Source: JAFGXT01 sp963677165 (GTDB lineage: Bacteria; Verrucomicrobiota; Lentisphaeria; Victivallales; SZUA-371). Taken from it: 64,000 nt of DNA. The notes beneath the pieces are model-generated. The model saw only the letters and a program-made list of their open reading frames with translations, made no database searches and was not told where the DNA came from. Location: assembly GCA_963677165.2 (NCBI GenBank), contig CAXXSX010000002.1, positions 2,542,001 to 2,606,000 on the forward strand, in the 5' to 3' direction. Positions 28,077 through 37,970 of the stretch are shown here, in pieces (position 1 is the first letter of the stretch; each line of letters begins with the position of its first letter). The translations under genes and the position numbers were made by a program.

Positions 28077-29435
28077 ATGTCAAGGTCAGTAAAAGGACGT
28101 CTTTATACGAGAGGTAAAAGTAAGGTATATTATCTCCAGTATTATCTCAATGGCAAAGAAATTAGATGTGCGTTAAAAAACGATAAAGGGGAGCCGATCA
28201 CAACCAAAGCCGCTGCTCAGAAAGCTGCGAATGCTTTATTGGCGCCTTTGGCGGCTAAAGATGAAGCTCAACGTAGACAGCAGGCTGTTGACGCTCTCAA
28301 GTCTGCACGGGAAAAAGCAAGTGAACTTGAACGGAAACAGAAAGCAATAAAATTGGATAAAGCTTTTGAGTTAGCTATGGCAAAACCACGGGGAAGAACC
28401 CCCAGCGATAAGGTGTTGACCTATAAAAAAAGTTACTGGGATGACTTCGTCTTTTTTTTGAACACAAAGTATCCTGATATATTGCATATTGATGAAGTTA
28501 CTTGTTTCCATGCTCAGGAATATACTCAGTATATTACGAACAATGGAAAATTTCAGAGAGACATAAAACTTAAAAGTGCGAAAAAAGGCAAGTATCAAAA
28601 GAAGATAAATTTACTTTCTCCAAGAACTGTTAATGGGTATATAACTGCAATTAAAGAAGTTTTTTCATTATTACAGCGTGACGTTGAATTATCAGAAAAT
28701 CCCTTTTCGGTAATTCCAAAACAGAAAATAGCTGCAGAAAATAGAGATGCATTTTCTCTGGAAGAACTTGAATTGATTTCAAAAACAGCCGATGATTTTA
28801 CAAAAGCAATTTTCATCGTTGGACTTTGTACCGGATTAAGAGAACGAGACATATGTTGTTTAAAATGGGCAGATGTTGATTTTAAGGCTGGTTTTATTAC
28901 AAGAAAAACCGGAAAGACTGGAAAGGAAGTTAATATTCCGATTCTTCCTCCTCTAGCAGAATTTTTAAGAGAGCAAAAAGATAAATCGGAAGATAATGAT
29001 TATGTCCTTCCCGAACATGCTAAGATGTATCAAAAAAATTCTACTGGTATTACATATCGTGTCAAGCAGATGCTTGAATCAAATGAGATAGAAACAACTC
29101 GAAAAACTGCTACGGGAAGGGCAGTGAGCATCAAAGGAGTACATTCTTTACGTCATAGCTTTTGTTATTACTGTGGTCTGTACAATATTCCTCTGGCTGT
29201 AGTTCAGGCTGCTGTTGGGCATATGACACCAGAAATGACCAAACATTACTCTATGCATGCAACAAAGTCAGATATGCAAGAAGCTTTTGCTAAACTTCCA
29301 TATATGTTTGGAGTTAATAAAAACAATTTACTTGCAAATTCACAGGAAACGGAGCGGGATGAATTATTGAAACTCATCTCACGAGTTTCTTTGGAGAAAG
29401 TGAAGAAAACTCTGGTTTATTTAAAGGAACTGTAA
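28077..29435 (+). CDS. int: Tyrosine recombinase (phage/island integrase)
   Basis: The protein has 452 residues. The N-terminal arm-binding and SAM-like core-binding regions contain a coiled stretch at about 60-105. The catalytic domain has Arg in CTGLRERDICCLKW, the HSLRH box and VGHM with the terminal Tyr in KHYSMH, so all catalytic residues are present. It lies next to the tRNA-Arg fragment and should have inserted the element through that site. GGAATAAAAGC precedes the ATG. Confidence 0.93.
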   Translation: MSRSVKGRLYTRGKSKVYYLQYYLNGKEIRCALKNDKGEPITTKAAAQKAANALLAPLAAKDEAQRRQQAVDALKSAREKASELERKQKAIKLDKAFELAMAKPRGRTPSDKVLTYKKSYWDDFVFFLNTKYPDILHIDEVTCFHAQEYTQYITNNGKFQRDIKLKSAKKGKYQKKINLLSPRTVNGYITAIKEVFSLLQRDVELSENPFSVIPKQKIAAENRDAFSLEELELISKTADDFTKAIFIVGLCTGLRERDICCLKWADVDFKAGFITRKTGKTGKEVNIPILPPLAEFLREQKDKSEDNDYVLPEHAKMYQKNSTGITYRVKQMLESNEIETTRKTATGRAVSIKGVHSLRHSFCYYCGLYNIPLAVVQAAVGHMTPEMTKHYSMHATKSDMQEAFAKLPYMFGVNKNNLLANSQETERDELLKLISRVSLEKVKKTLVYLKEL

Positions 29436-29443
29436 TGAAAGAT

Positions 29444-29866
29444 CTACAGTGTTTCGTGGGAGAGCACAAAGGATTCCATAACAACCTTGAGCTCTTCCCA
29501 TTCCTTGCGAATGGATGCAGTTTCTTCTTTTGAAATTTTCTGGTCTTTAGCAGCGAGATTAATTTCCCTGACAATATCGCCAAATTCCTTTAAAGATGTT
29601 GAAATGCATTCGTTAGGATCTTGGAGTTTTGGATGGGAGATATCTGGATTCTTTACGAATGTTCCGTTTAACTCTTCACTGGCCCAGGCAATGGCTTTAT
29701 CATTTTCACATGCATTGCAGAAATCAACAAATTTTGATAACAAATCTTTTCTATTGGGATCATTAATCTGATTGTAAAAATTTGATGGTGACATTTCCAA
29801 TACTTCAGCAATTTCTCTAATCCCGACATCTTTACATGCTTCACGCATTGCATCTTTACTATTCAT
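29444..29866 (-). CDS. CII-like phage regulatory protein
   Basis: The 140-residue protein has an N-terminal helix-turn-helix (VGIREIAEVLEMSPSNFYNQIND) and a helical C-terminal region. The pattern fits the phage CII/CP76-type regulators found in prophages and islands. It is convergent with the integrase (8-bp gap) and divergent from the STAND NTPase gene, so it may control the shared promoter region at 29867-30047. Confidence 0.65.
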   Translation of the reverse strand: MNSKDAMREACKDVGIREIAEVLEMSPSNFYNQINDPNRKDLLSKFVDFCNACENDKAIAWASEELNGTFVKNPDISHPKLQDPNECISTSLKEFGDIVREINLAAKDQKISKEETASIRKEWEELKVVMESFVLSHETL

Positions 29867-29978
29867 AATTACTCCCCGATATTAAACATTTGTATGAAAA
29901 TAATAAATTTATTCAAAACCAGAAAACTTTCAAGGAATTAAAAAGCTTTTACAGAAGGAATATGCTCGTAAATCCTGT

Positions 29979-30007
29979 TTGACAGTAGAATATTGATTAT
30001 ATATATT
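29979..30007 (+). promoter_or_regulatory. Sigma-70 promoter of the STAND NTPase gene
   Basis: TTGACA (29979-29984), a 17-bp spacer and TATATT (30002-30007), 40 bp before the ATG at 30048. Confidence 0.65.
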
Positions 30008-30047
30008 ACAATTTGAACAAACAAATCTGTTGTGCATGGAGGGATGA

Positions 30048-33000
30048 ATGCAAAAATCTGTGATAGTGGATCGCTATTTATATCCTAGCGGAAGTGAGAT
30101 TTCGCTGGATAGCTGCGGATTATTGCTTACTGCTGATTATTTACTCAAATACTCAAACATAGTTACTTTTGATGAGTTTTCAAAATTACCAGGAGCTATT
30201 ATTGTTGCCGAAGGTGGCATAGGCAAAACTACATTAATGAACAAGCTCAAAGACCAATATCCTGCAGGCAATTGCCTGTTGATAAGACTTGGAGAATACA
30301 ATGGTGACCCCACAGGACTACGTGATGAAATAGCCTCACATATAGAAAAATTTACTAATGATGAGGTCAAACCTGCTATTATTTTTGATGGTTTGGATGA
30401 AGCTGAAGATTTATGGGGTATTTTGTTGAGGTTATTCAGGTCATATAGAGAAAACGCTACTATTTGGTTTGCCTCTAGAGATGCTAGTGTAATACGTTCA
30501 ATAATAGAAGAACATAAAGACGTTAAAACATATATTCTTGCTCCATTGTCAAAAGATAATGTAAAAACGATGGCATTAGCGCGTGGATTAGATGGTGATA
30601 ATTTTATTGAAATGATTTACAAACAAGATATTGCAGGAATATGTGCAAAGCCTTTGGGATGTGATCTTGCTTTGTCCTTAGCTAAATCAGGAGAGCTAGA
30701 GGGTAAAACGCAAAAAGAAATATGGCAACTTGGTATTGAACGGTTATGTGATGAAAATCCTTCAATTACAAAGCATGCCAATAGAGCATGTCAATATACA
30801 AATGAGCAAATTTGTAAGTGTGCTTCATGGATTGCGTTGTGTTCATCTTTAACAGAAAAAGCATATATTTGGAATGACGAAGACTCATATTCAAAGCCTC
30901 AGTCAATAACGCTTTCCGAACTTGTTTCAAACGAATTTCCCAAAGATTTGATACAATATACTCTTGAACGAGGAGTGTTTTCTCCTTTGGGAGATGGTAG
31001 AATTAGATTTTCTCATCAAGTTTATAAAGATTATCTTTCTGCGTATGGTTTTTATCTTTTTATTTTCCCCGATAAATGGGAATATTTTTTACTGTCACAG
31101 AATAGAAGTCAGTTTTACAAAAAGTATACAAGCATTGTTTCATGGCTTGCTTCATTCAACAGAGGTTTTCTAAAAGTGATTTCTGAGGTTCAGCCAGAGT
31201 TACTTCTTCCTTCTCCAGAAGTAATCGATATGATTGGTAGAGGGAAAATATGTAAATTATTAATTACTAGAAGTAATGATCTAAGTATTCGTCAGTTACG
31301 ATCCGAAGTGATTTGGAAAAACCTTTTTAGGTTAAAATCTCCAGAAACAATTGAGATTATAAAGAAGACTTTTAAAGATAAGAGTTCAACCCAATCAATG
31401 ATTGAAATTGCAACGAGTATTACAGAAGAATGTGAAATTCACGAAATGTCCGATATCCTTATTGACTTTGTTTTGGATGAGAAGTTGTCATTATATCGGA
31501 GAATTGATGCGGTACGTGCGGTATATATTTTAAAGGAAAAAATTGATTGTTCCAAATTACGGAATGTATTACCTATTGATAAATCTTTAGATTCTTCGTT
31601 TCAATTGCGCGGATATATTTTGGCATGCTTATGGCCGTGTTATATTTCCTCAGAAGAACTAGGACAACATTTAATAAAGTCTCCAAGAAATAACTTTATA
31701 GGACAATATCATTTTTTCCTCAAATATGACCTACCTGAAACTTTTCAGGAAACATTAACGAAAGACAATGCATTGCCACTTCTTCAATGGAGTATTGATA
31801 ATATAGATAGAAGTGATTACCACAGTGATCCAGTTACTTTTTGTGCTAAAGCTGTTTTTTCTCATTGTTGGCAATGGATTGATGACCCTGAGGTTTTTAA
31901 TGTTTTAGCAAATGGATATATTAAAATATTAAAATGCCATATTTCTCCCTTTCTTTCAAAAGAAGATGTAAAAGATAGCTATCATCGCAGCAATAATATT
32001 TTAATACTTGATAAATGTGATTTTCATAAAGATGTTGAGAGTCGTATGAGAATGTTGGAGTTTATTCTGAATACTAATGAAATAGCCAACATACATAGAA
32101 TGGTATCCTCAATATATTCATACGATTATCCAATCTACACTTCTGATGACTTCAAAATACTTTACGATAAGGTTCTTGCTTCGTTAGATGAAATATCATC
32201 GGAGAAGTGGGGACATTGTATTAAAGATATCATTTGGCAAATTGACCATGATAAATATAAAAACGAAATTAACGATTTGAATTGTAAATTTCCTGAACTA
32301 ATTCCCTCTTTTGAATCAATTCAGAAACAAAGGGAAGTTAATAGGCAAAAACGATTAGAAAACGAGGGAAAAAATAAAAGGGAAGAATTAAGAGAATTAA
32401 AAGAGCAGGAACGCAATCAACTGAAAATTGATCAACTTGTAAAGAAAATTTTAGCCCAGAAAGATCTTCAACGGTCTGACTTGAAAAATATTTGCGTATA
32501 TTTAAATTCTAATGACGGATTTGCTCGGCCTGCAGGGGTGAGGCTTCCTGACACAAATGGATGGAAGAAGCTAACAAAGATGGAAAGAGAAATATTGGTC
32601 TCAAATATTGAAAATTTTTTAATTAATGGTCAAGTTGAACCTACTGAACCAAACTGTATAGATTATTTTATATTTCAAACCTTTGATTTACTGCGCACAG
32701 AAAAAACTAAAGCCTATTATTGTTTACCTAGAAAGACTTGGGAACAATTTTCTACTGAGCTCATAAAAATTGTTTATAACGATAAAACAGCAAACCTACT
32801 GGCTCCAATTTGGGATGCCATGGCAACAAAATTTCCAGATGTCTTTAATCTTGCTTTTAGTAATGCTGTTAGGCAGGAATTAGATTCTGGAATTATATCA
32901 AAGTTAAGATATTGGAAGGGAATTACTGAAGAACAGGTTGATATTTTTATAGATATAGCTATAGGTCATTCTAAGGGAACAAAAATCTTTGAAGCTTTAG

Positions 33001-34145
33001 TTGACTTAGGAGAAACTGAAGCAGTTAAAAAACATTTAAATATTCTCTTCAACGAGATAGAAGATATTCCAAAGGCTGAAAATAGCGAACATTTTGCTTG
33101 GGTCTTTTTCTTGATGCCCAATATATATATTGATCTATTAATTAAGTTTATTTATATCAATAGAAAATGGGGGCGTGAATGGTTTGAGAAAATCCTCTGT
33201 CGCCATGAAGATGATTTTGCAAACGGAGTTTTTCAATGTTCTCCAGATAAAATTTCACAGATTTATATTTGGCTCCATTCTGAATATCCATCTGAACACG
33301 AGGGGGGTTATTCTCCATGTGCATTGGATGAAATCCATGATTTGAAGAGAAATATAATAAACTTTCTGACAGATAATGGGGAAAAGGGGTCAGCAAATGC
33401 ATTACAGTCTATTTACAAAAAATTTCCAGATGATATATGGTTAAAAAGTTGTATTTTAGATGCGAAATCGAATGAACTTTCTCGTCACTCATCTAAAATT
33501 TCTATTGTTGATCTCAAAGAACTACTTAATAATAAAAATATGAAATCATCATTAATCAATTCTATTGATGATTTGCATTCTTTAGTTATGTCTTCTCTTG
33601 ATGATTACCAAGTTTATTTACAAGGAGATATTCCCACGATAGGAAATCTATGGAATACAGCAAAAGGCTATATCAGTCCCAAAGACGAAGAAACATTTTC
33701 AGATCATTTGGCAAATTTTTTAATTTTAACTCTTCCTTCTATTATAATAAATCGAGAAGTCCAAATTCGCAGAAAACAATTCTCTTCTGACAATGCAGAA
33801 GCTGGTTCTCGTACCGATATATGGATTCAGGCAATTGATAAAAAAAATCAAGTTTTGACTTTGTGCATAGAAGTCAAATGTAACTGGAATCCCTCTGCTA
33901 AAACAGCATTAAAGGAACAACTCATTGAAAAATATCTGTCAGGAGCGAAAGCAGAAGGTGGAATCTTGCTTCTTGGCTGGTTCGAATGTAATGAGTGGGA
34001 CAATGCTGATTCTAGAAAAGACAAGGCGGTAAAGGTGTGGTCCGATATTATGTCAGCCAAGGATGACTTACGGTCTCAAGCAGAGCTTGAAGGCAATAGC
34101 AACATTATAGTTTCGGCAAAGGCTATTGATTGTAGCTTAAGGTAA
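30048..34145 (+). CDS. STAND NTPase with C-terminal PD-(D/E)xK-like nuclease (candidate defence protein)
   Basis: The protein has 1365 residues. The N-terminal NTPase has Walker A AEGGIGKTT (54-62) and Walker B IIFDGLDEAE (111-120). A winged-helix-like region (FSHQVYKDYLSAY) is typical of NACHT/STAND proteins. A long helical-repeat region runs to about 1230 with a Lys/Glu coiled coil near 765-810. The C-terminal 110 residues have RTDIWIQA followed by CIEVKCNW, matching the D...ExK core of restriction-type nucleases. STAND ATPases of this design are known anti-phage sensors such as Avs and bNACHT. Here the putative effector is at the C-terminus. It is the only large cargo next to the integrase. 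The gene is AT-rich compared with its left neighbours, in line with transfer. Confidence 0.75.
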   Translation: MQKSVIVDRYLYPSGSEISLDSCGLLLTADYLLKYSNIVTFDEFSKLPGAIIVAEGGIGKTTLMNKLKDQYPAGNCLLIRLGEYNGDPTGLRDEIASHIEKFTNDEVKPAIIFDGLDEAEDLWGILLRLFRSYRENATIWFASRDASVIRSIIEEHKDVKTYILAPLSKDNVKTMALARGLDGDNFIEMIYKQDIAGICAKPLGCDLALSLAKSGELEGKTQKEIWQLGIERLCDENPSITKHANRACQYTNEQICKCASWIALCSSLTEKAYIWNDEDSYSKPQSITLSELVSNEFPKDLIQYTLERGVFSPLGDGRIRFSHQVYKDYLSAYGFYLFIFPDKWEYFLLSQNRSQFYKKYTSIVSWLASFNRGFLKVISEVQPELLLPSPEVIDMIGRGKICKLLITRSNDLSIRQLRSEVIWKNLFRLKSPETIEIIKKTFKDKSSTQSMIEIATSITEECEIHEMSDILIDFVLDEKLSLYRRIDAVRAVYILKEKIDCSKLRNVLPIDKSLDSSFQLRGYILACLWPCYISSEELGQHLIKSPRNNFIGQYHFFLKYDLPETFQETLTKDNALPLLQWSIDNIDRSDYHSDPVTFCAKAVFSHCWQWIDDPEVFNVLANGYIKILKCHISPFLSKEDVKDSYHRSNNILILDKCDFHKDVESRMRMLEFILNTNEIANIHRMVSSIYSYDYPIYTSDDFKILYDKVLASLDEISSEKWGHCIKDIIWQIDHDKYKNEINDLNCKFPELIPSFESIQKQREVNRQKRLENEGKNKREELRELKEQERNQLKIDQLVKKILAQKDLQRSDLKNICVYLNSNDGFARPAGVRLPDTNGWKKLTKMEREILVSNIENFLINGQVEPTEPNCIDYFIFQTFDLLRTEKTKAYYCLPRKTWEQFSTELIKIVYNDKTANLLAPIWDAMATKFPDVFNLAFSNAVRQELDSGIISKLRYWKGITEEQVDIFIDIAIGHSKGTKIFEALVDLGETEAVKKHLNILFNEIEDIPKAENSEHFAWVFFLMPNIYIDLLIKFIYINRKWGREWFEKILCRHEDDFANGVFQCSPDKISQIYIWLHSEYPSEHEGGYSPCALDEIHDLKRNIINFLTDNGEKGSANALQSIYKKFPDDIWLKSCILDAKSNELSRHSSKISIVDLKELLNNKNMKSSLINSIDDLHSLVMSSLDDYQVYLQGDIPTIGNLWNTAKGYISPKDEETFSDHLANFLILTLPSIIINREVQIRRKQFSSDNAEAGSRTDIWIQAIDKKNQVLTLCIEVKCNWNPSAKTALKEQLIEKYLSGAKAEGGILLLGWFECNEWDNADSRKDKAVKVWSDIMSAKDDLRSQAELEGNSNIIVSAKAIDCSLR

Positions 34146-34148
34146 TTT

Positions 34149-34904
34149 TTATAATTGTGGTTTGGCCAATATATTTGGAATTACATATGACTCTGTTGTT
34201 ATGGTACTGCCTGCTGGAATAACAATGACTTTGAAGAAGGCGTCGGGGATGGCTGCTTGGAGTTCTGTGTTAGAGCCGAGCCACATCGATGGGGTGTTAT
34301 TGAAGAAGATTGGGCCGGTCATTATCCAGATGCGTCCGTATTTGTCGGCTAAGTCGTTACAATGGTTTTCGAGTTGTTTCCAGGGGCCGTTGTTGGTTGC
34401 CTGTAGCATTGGGACGGCATTCAGCAGGGTAAAGGTTTCCAGTGCGGCTGACTCGCTGATGCGTTCAGCGGTGGATTTCGGGCAGAGGTGTCCGCGGACA
34501 AAACGTGAACTGAGTTTTACGACTTTCAGTTTACTGGTTCCTGATACGGCATAAGTGCTATCGCTTGGAGCAATACCAGCTTTGAATAATGCCGCGTCAG
34601 TTGTCCATTTGGGACGTTTCTTCAGGTGATGCAGTTTTGTCTTGCGTCGGATTTCATAACAAACGACTTCCGGGATTCGCCAAAGATCGGAAACTCCATC
34701 GCCGTTGTCGTCGTCGGGACCGTCGAAGATTACCGTGAATGCCTGATATTTACGATAGATATCGGCATTCTTACTGCCATCTGGTTTGGAACGCAGCAGG
34801 TAGAGATATTTGTCGTGTTCGTATGGCTCATCGGCGGCGGCCAACCAGAAAATGCATAAAAAAATAATTATGCTGAAAATCTTATATTTGTGGTTTGTTT
34901 GCAT
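34149..34904 (-). CDS. EndoG/NucA-type DNA/RNA endonuclease, exported, probably shortened
   Basis: The start at 34904 gives 251 residues with a signal peptide. The nuclease motif is FVRGHLCP, where the usual DRGH Asp is Val, followed by the metal-binding region NAVPMLQATNNGPWKQLEN. The sequence stops at VIPNILAKPQL, where family members normally continue with more strands. The stop lies 3 bp from the end of the convergent STAND gene. The C-terminus may therefore have been lost when the island was inserted or deleted. It may be inactive or have altered activity. Confidence 0.6.
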   Translation of the reverse strand: MQTNHKYKIFSIIIFLCIFWLAAADEPYEHDKYLYLLRSKPDGSKNADIYRKYQAFTVIFDGPDDDNGDGVSDLWRIPEVVCYEIRRKTKLHHLKKRPKWTTDAALFKAGIAPSDSTYAVSGTSKLKVVKLSSRFVRGHLCPKSTAERISESAALETFTLLNAVPMLQATNNGPWKQLENHCNDLADKYGRIWIMTGPIFFNNTPSMWLGSNTELQAAIPDAFFKVIVIPAGSTITTESYVIPNILAKPQL

Positions 34905-34982
34905 TGTGGTATAAAGTCGTTGACTTGGTCGAATATAAAATTCAAGCACAAGTCAACGTAGGGGAGTATGGTTATATTTCGT

Positions 34983-35996
34983 TTAGGCTTCTGAGAGTTC
35001 CGGTGATGCTGTTACCTTTTGCATGGATTGCAGCCGTTCGATACGGCGTTCCAGGGCCGGATGGGTTGAGAATATATCCAGTACTGCCGGAGCTGATGAT
35101 ATTTTGAATGCCGCATAGGACTGTTGGGCATGGGCTATGTTATCAGGGATCTCCAGGTCTTCATCTTCGCGAAGTTTATTTAAAGCTTTTGACATTGATC
35201 CTGGACTGACCAGTTCAGCTGCCAGCTTGTCGGCTTTGAATTCGCGATGTCGCGAGAACCACAGTAAAAGCAGGTTTCCTAAAAACATCAGGACTCCGAC
35301 GATAATCCAGCGTATGATAGTCTTGGCAAGCCAGGCCATTACGCCATCGTCGTCATCATCCAGTACAAAGAATAATCCCATATCGATCAATATTACAATG
35401 GTATTGATCATGCTTTCCATAACGGTCATCGACAACATGTCGCCGTTGGCGATATGGGCAATCTCGTGTGCCGCTACTGCCGCAATCGCTTCCTCATCCA
35501 TTTTCTCAGAAATAGTAGAAGTGAATGCCACAAGCGAACTGGAGCGACTATGCCCGGTAGCGAACGCATTCATATCGGGTGATTTGTAAATGCCTACTTC
35601 CGGGACTTTTGGTAACCCAGCTCTTTCAGACAGGGTCTCAATAATACAGTAGAGCTTTCGTTCATGTTCACTTTTGAAATCCTGTGGGTTAATGACCTTG
35701 ATTTTAAAGGAATGTTTTGCCATGAACTTGGATATAAACAGCGTGATGAAAGGTCCGGCCGCTCCAAGCAACAGAGCAAAGAACGCTAGGCGGATATTCC
35801 CCAGAGTCAGCACCGTAACCGACAGACACATGGCGATATTCATAAGCACAAACATGCCAATCGGCTTCCATGGACTGTAGAAAATGTTGGCTTTATGATT
35901 TCGTTTGATCAGGTCGATAACGGAATCAGATTTACTGGTTTGTGATTGTTCTGATACTTCATCCTCATTATGTGGACATTGATTATTATCCTGCAT
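34983..35996 (-). CDS. htpX: HtpX-like membrane metalloprotease (M48)
   Basis: The protein has 337 residues from the ATG at 35996, which follows GGAGGGAAAA. The N-terminal 40 residues are polar (Gln/Ser/Asp-rich). Two membrane segments follow, then the zinc motif HEIAH with the third ligand Glu in FSRHREFKADKLAAE. Two more hydrophobic segments lie between them, one followed by an acidic DDDDDG loop. HtpX proteases remove damaged membrane proteins. A lipoprotein gene lies 54 bp upstream on the same strand. Confidence 0.9.
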   Translation of the reverse strand: MQDNNQCPHNEDEVSEQSQTSKSDSVIDLIKRNHKANIFYSPWKPIGMFVLMNIAMCLSVTVLTLGNIRLAFFALLLGAAGPFITLFISKFMAKHSFKIKVINPQDFKSEHERKLYCIIETLSERAGLPKVPEVGIYKSPDMNAFATGHSRSSSLVAFTSTISEKMDEEAIAAVAAHEIAHIANGDMLSMTVMESMINTIVILIDMGLFFVLDDDDDGVMAWLAKTIIRWIIVGVLMFLGNLLLLWFSRHREFKADKLAAELVSPGSMSKALNKLREDEDLEIPDNIAHAQQSYAAFKISSAPAVLDIFSTHPALERRIERLQSMQKVTASPELSEA

Positions 35997-36049
35997 TTTT
36001 CCCTCCAACCGTGAGATGGCAGCTTTTCACAAGCTGCCATCTCCGGTAA

Positions 36050-36925
36050 TTAATTGACTTCTCTTGCGAAAAGAACTGCCATCACTGGCTGAACAGTGAT
36101 ATTGAATTCCTTCCAGGATTTGTTATAACCGGAAATTAACTCAAAGGTTTCCTTATCCGGATAGACAATCCATTTGAATGTCGTTTCAGAACCCACAACC
36201 CAGAAGTGCTTTTGAATAATTTCTTCCATTACTGTTGGTCCCATTTCATTCAACTTGTCTCGCAATTCATCAATCTGTTTATAGAGAGGGTGATATTTGA
36301 TTGCAACCGGCAAGTACTTTTTGTTTTCTTCAAGGAAACGTTTCCAATCTTTCAACTCTCTATTGCAGAAACTCTTTGAAGATTTACTTGATGCTTGTTT
36401 CAATTTATCCTCAAATTCCTTTATTTTTACTTTACCGTTTTCGATATTCTTTCTTATTTTCTCAGGCGTACTTTTGTCATAATTTATATTGTGATCAAGG
36501 AGCTGGTCTGCTTCCTTTCCCAGCTTCTCAAGCTTCTGTTTTGCCTGTGCATATCCCATCTTTTTGAGTTTCTGCTGATATTCCAGATAAAGGTCAGGAT
36601 AATTGCGTTTCAGAACATAGTCACTTGCTAATGCCTCCGCATCAAACCAGTGATGGGCTTTACAAATCGCCATTGCCAGATCATGAGTATCTTTACTGAT
36701 TTTGCCCTTAAACGTCACGATAATCCTTCCGCCTTCCTTACTGCTAGACCATTTGCCTCCGTCAAAACGTTCTTTCATAACAGCGCCGATAGTTATGTCC
36801 TGCTGACCATTAAAAGTACCGTTCTTGACCACTTTCACATTCGAATCCGAGCATCCGGCAGCGGCCACCAGCAGTCCGAGTGCTCCCATCATTGACACGA
36901 TTTTTGACTTTGATAATGCGTTCAT
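36050..36925 (-). CDS. Lipoprotein with long coiled-coil, unknown function
   Basis: The 291-residue protein has a lipobox (VAAAGC, Cys 25), so it should be lipid-anchored. Residues about 110-235 are Lys/Glu-rich helices, and the C-terminal part is beta-rich. The N-terminal GAVMKERFDGGKWSSSKEGGRIIVTFKG resembles the start of small exported glutamine/WSF-type lipoproteins, but no family is assigned. It probably is cotranscribed with htpX. Confidence 0.7.
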   Translation of the reverse strand: MNALSKSKIVSMMGALGLLVAAAGCSDSNVKVVKNGTFNGQQDITIGAVMKERFDGGKWSSSKEGGRIIVTFKGKISKDTHDLAMAICKAHHWFDAEALASDYVLKRNYPDLYLEYQQKLKKMGYAQAKQKLEKLGKEADQLLDHNINYDKSTPEKIRKNIENGKVKIKEFEDKLKQASSKSSKSFCNRELKDWKRFLEENKKYLPVAIKYHPLYKQIDELRDKLNEMGPTVMEEIIQKHFWVVGSETTFKWIVYPDKETFELISGYNKSWKEFNITVQPVMAVLFAREVN

Positions 36926-37188
36926 TGTTTTCTCCTTTGGAGTGTTTTGGTTTTTGTCTTGCGTTCTTATATTCTGTAAGTCCTTTTTAATTGTTAATCC
37001 CCCTGATTTATTGATTATTATTATTACGCCTTACGACTGTATTAGTTCTAATGGTTTCAGTTTAAAGCATGGATTCCTCCCACTCTATGTGTTCTAACAA
37101 ATTAAATACAGTTTTGGTCTGAAAATATATGTAAAGACAAGCGTTGGAAGGTGATAAGGGCAAAGAAAAAGGGCGCCCCTGTCACACT

Positions 37189-37310
37189 CAGTAGAGGTAT
37201 CGCCAGACACCCACAGAAGAATATGAAGGAACGCCCAACTATATTCTATATATAGAAGGGCGTACTTTCAACTTTCGTTTCTTCTGTTAAAAACTGGCGA
37301 TTTTCTACTG
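37189..37310. ncRNA. Long imperfect hairpin: possible small RNA or MITE-like element
   Basis: Paired segments from outside in are CAGTAGA/TCTACTG, ATCGCCAG/CTGGCGAT, CAGAAGAA/TTCTTCTG and CGCCC/GGGCG, with an apical TTCTATATATAGAA palindrome and internal bulges. On the minus strand the structure is followed by GGGGCGCCC and a T-rich run (near 37170), which favours minus-strand transcription. The shape resembles 6S RNA but no sequence match is claimed. The remainder of 36926-37560 contains no convincing gene. Confidence 0.35.
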
Positions 37311-37560
37311 AAACGCTGTCAAAAGTCCGCAGACTTATATGTAAATGTTATTTATCTATGATTAAATTTATACCGTTGAGGATTCCCCCTTTAGATTATT
37401 TGTGATACAAACGAAAAATAGCATAACTGCGTCTCCATTTCAATACGGGTGTTTCAAAAATTATCGTTACCTCAATAATACGGCAGGAGTAATCATATCT
37501 CACGCGACAATTCTACAAAAATACATATTAATATGCAGGGAGCGAACTCCCCGCATGAGT

Positions 37561-37902
37561 TTAATCGTTAATATTGAATTCTTTCATCAGTTCATCGACC
37601 TCGGCTTTTACCTGCTCTGTCGCGTAGATTTCCAGCTCAGCCAGAAGTAATGCTATTGCCGCCAGGTCATCCATCAGACCGCCCGGAATAAAATCAGGAA
37701 TCAGGTCGAACGGACATATCAGATATCCCAGCGCGGCAACGATTGAGGCCTTGGCCCACGGGGGGACATGGGTACTGCGAAGCAGAATGTACAGTGTAAG
37801 GATCTGGCAGAGAGCAGAAGTTCCAATCCTTTTTATATTGCGCTTCAGCTTACGCCAGAACTTTTCCTGTGAATAGTTTTCTTTGCATTTTTCATCAATC
37901 AT
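37561..37902 (-). CDS. DUF1232 (YkvA-type) membrane protein
   Basis: The protein has 113 residues from ATG 37902, which follows GGAGATTATTT (a longer in-frame start at 37947 lies in a hairpin repeat). It contains the DUF1232 core VAALGYLICPFDLIPDFIPG preceding a hydrophobic helix. Function is unknown in general, and members are small membrane-associated proteins. The preceding hairpin at 37922-37947 separates it from the PRTRC-like operon. Confidence 0.85.
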   Translation of the reverse strand: MIDEKCKENYSQEKFWRKLKRNIKRIGTSALCQILTLYILLRSTHVPPWAKASIVAALGYLICPFDLIPDFIPGGLMDDLAAIALLLAELEIYATEQVKAEVDELMKEFNIND

Positions 37903-37921
37903 AAATAATCTCCAAAGTAGG

Positions 37922-37947
37922 CCGTGTACGGGAGCATCCCCGTACAC
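37922..37947. repeat. Hairpin at the end of the PRTRC-like operon
   Basis: A 10-bp stem CGTGTACGGG / CCCGTACACG with loop AGCATC. No T-run follows. It is the first of a string of hairpins in 37922-38087. Confidence 0.6.
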
Positions 37948-37970
37948 GACCTGAGTTTACCGGCCAAGCT

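Noticed and set aside
37189..37310. 6S RNA assignment
   Set aside because: Shape is similar but no conserved central-bubble sequence could be verified by eye.
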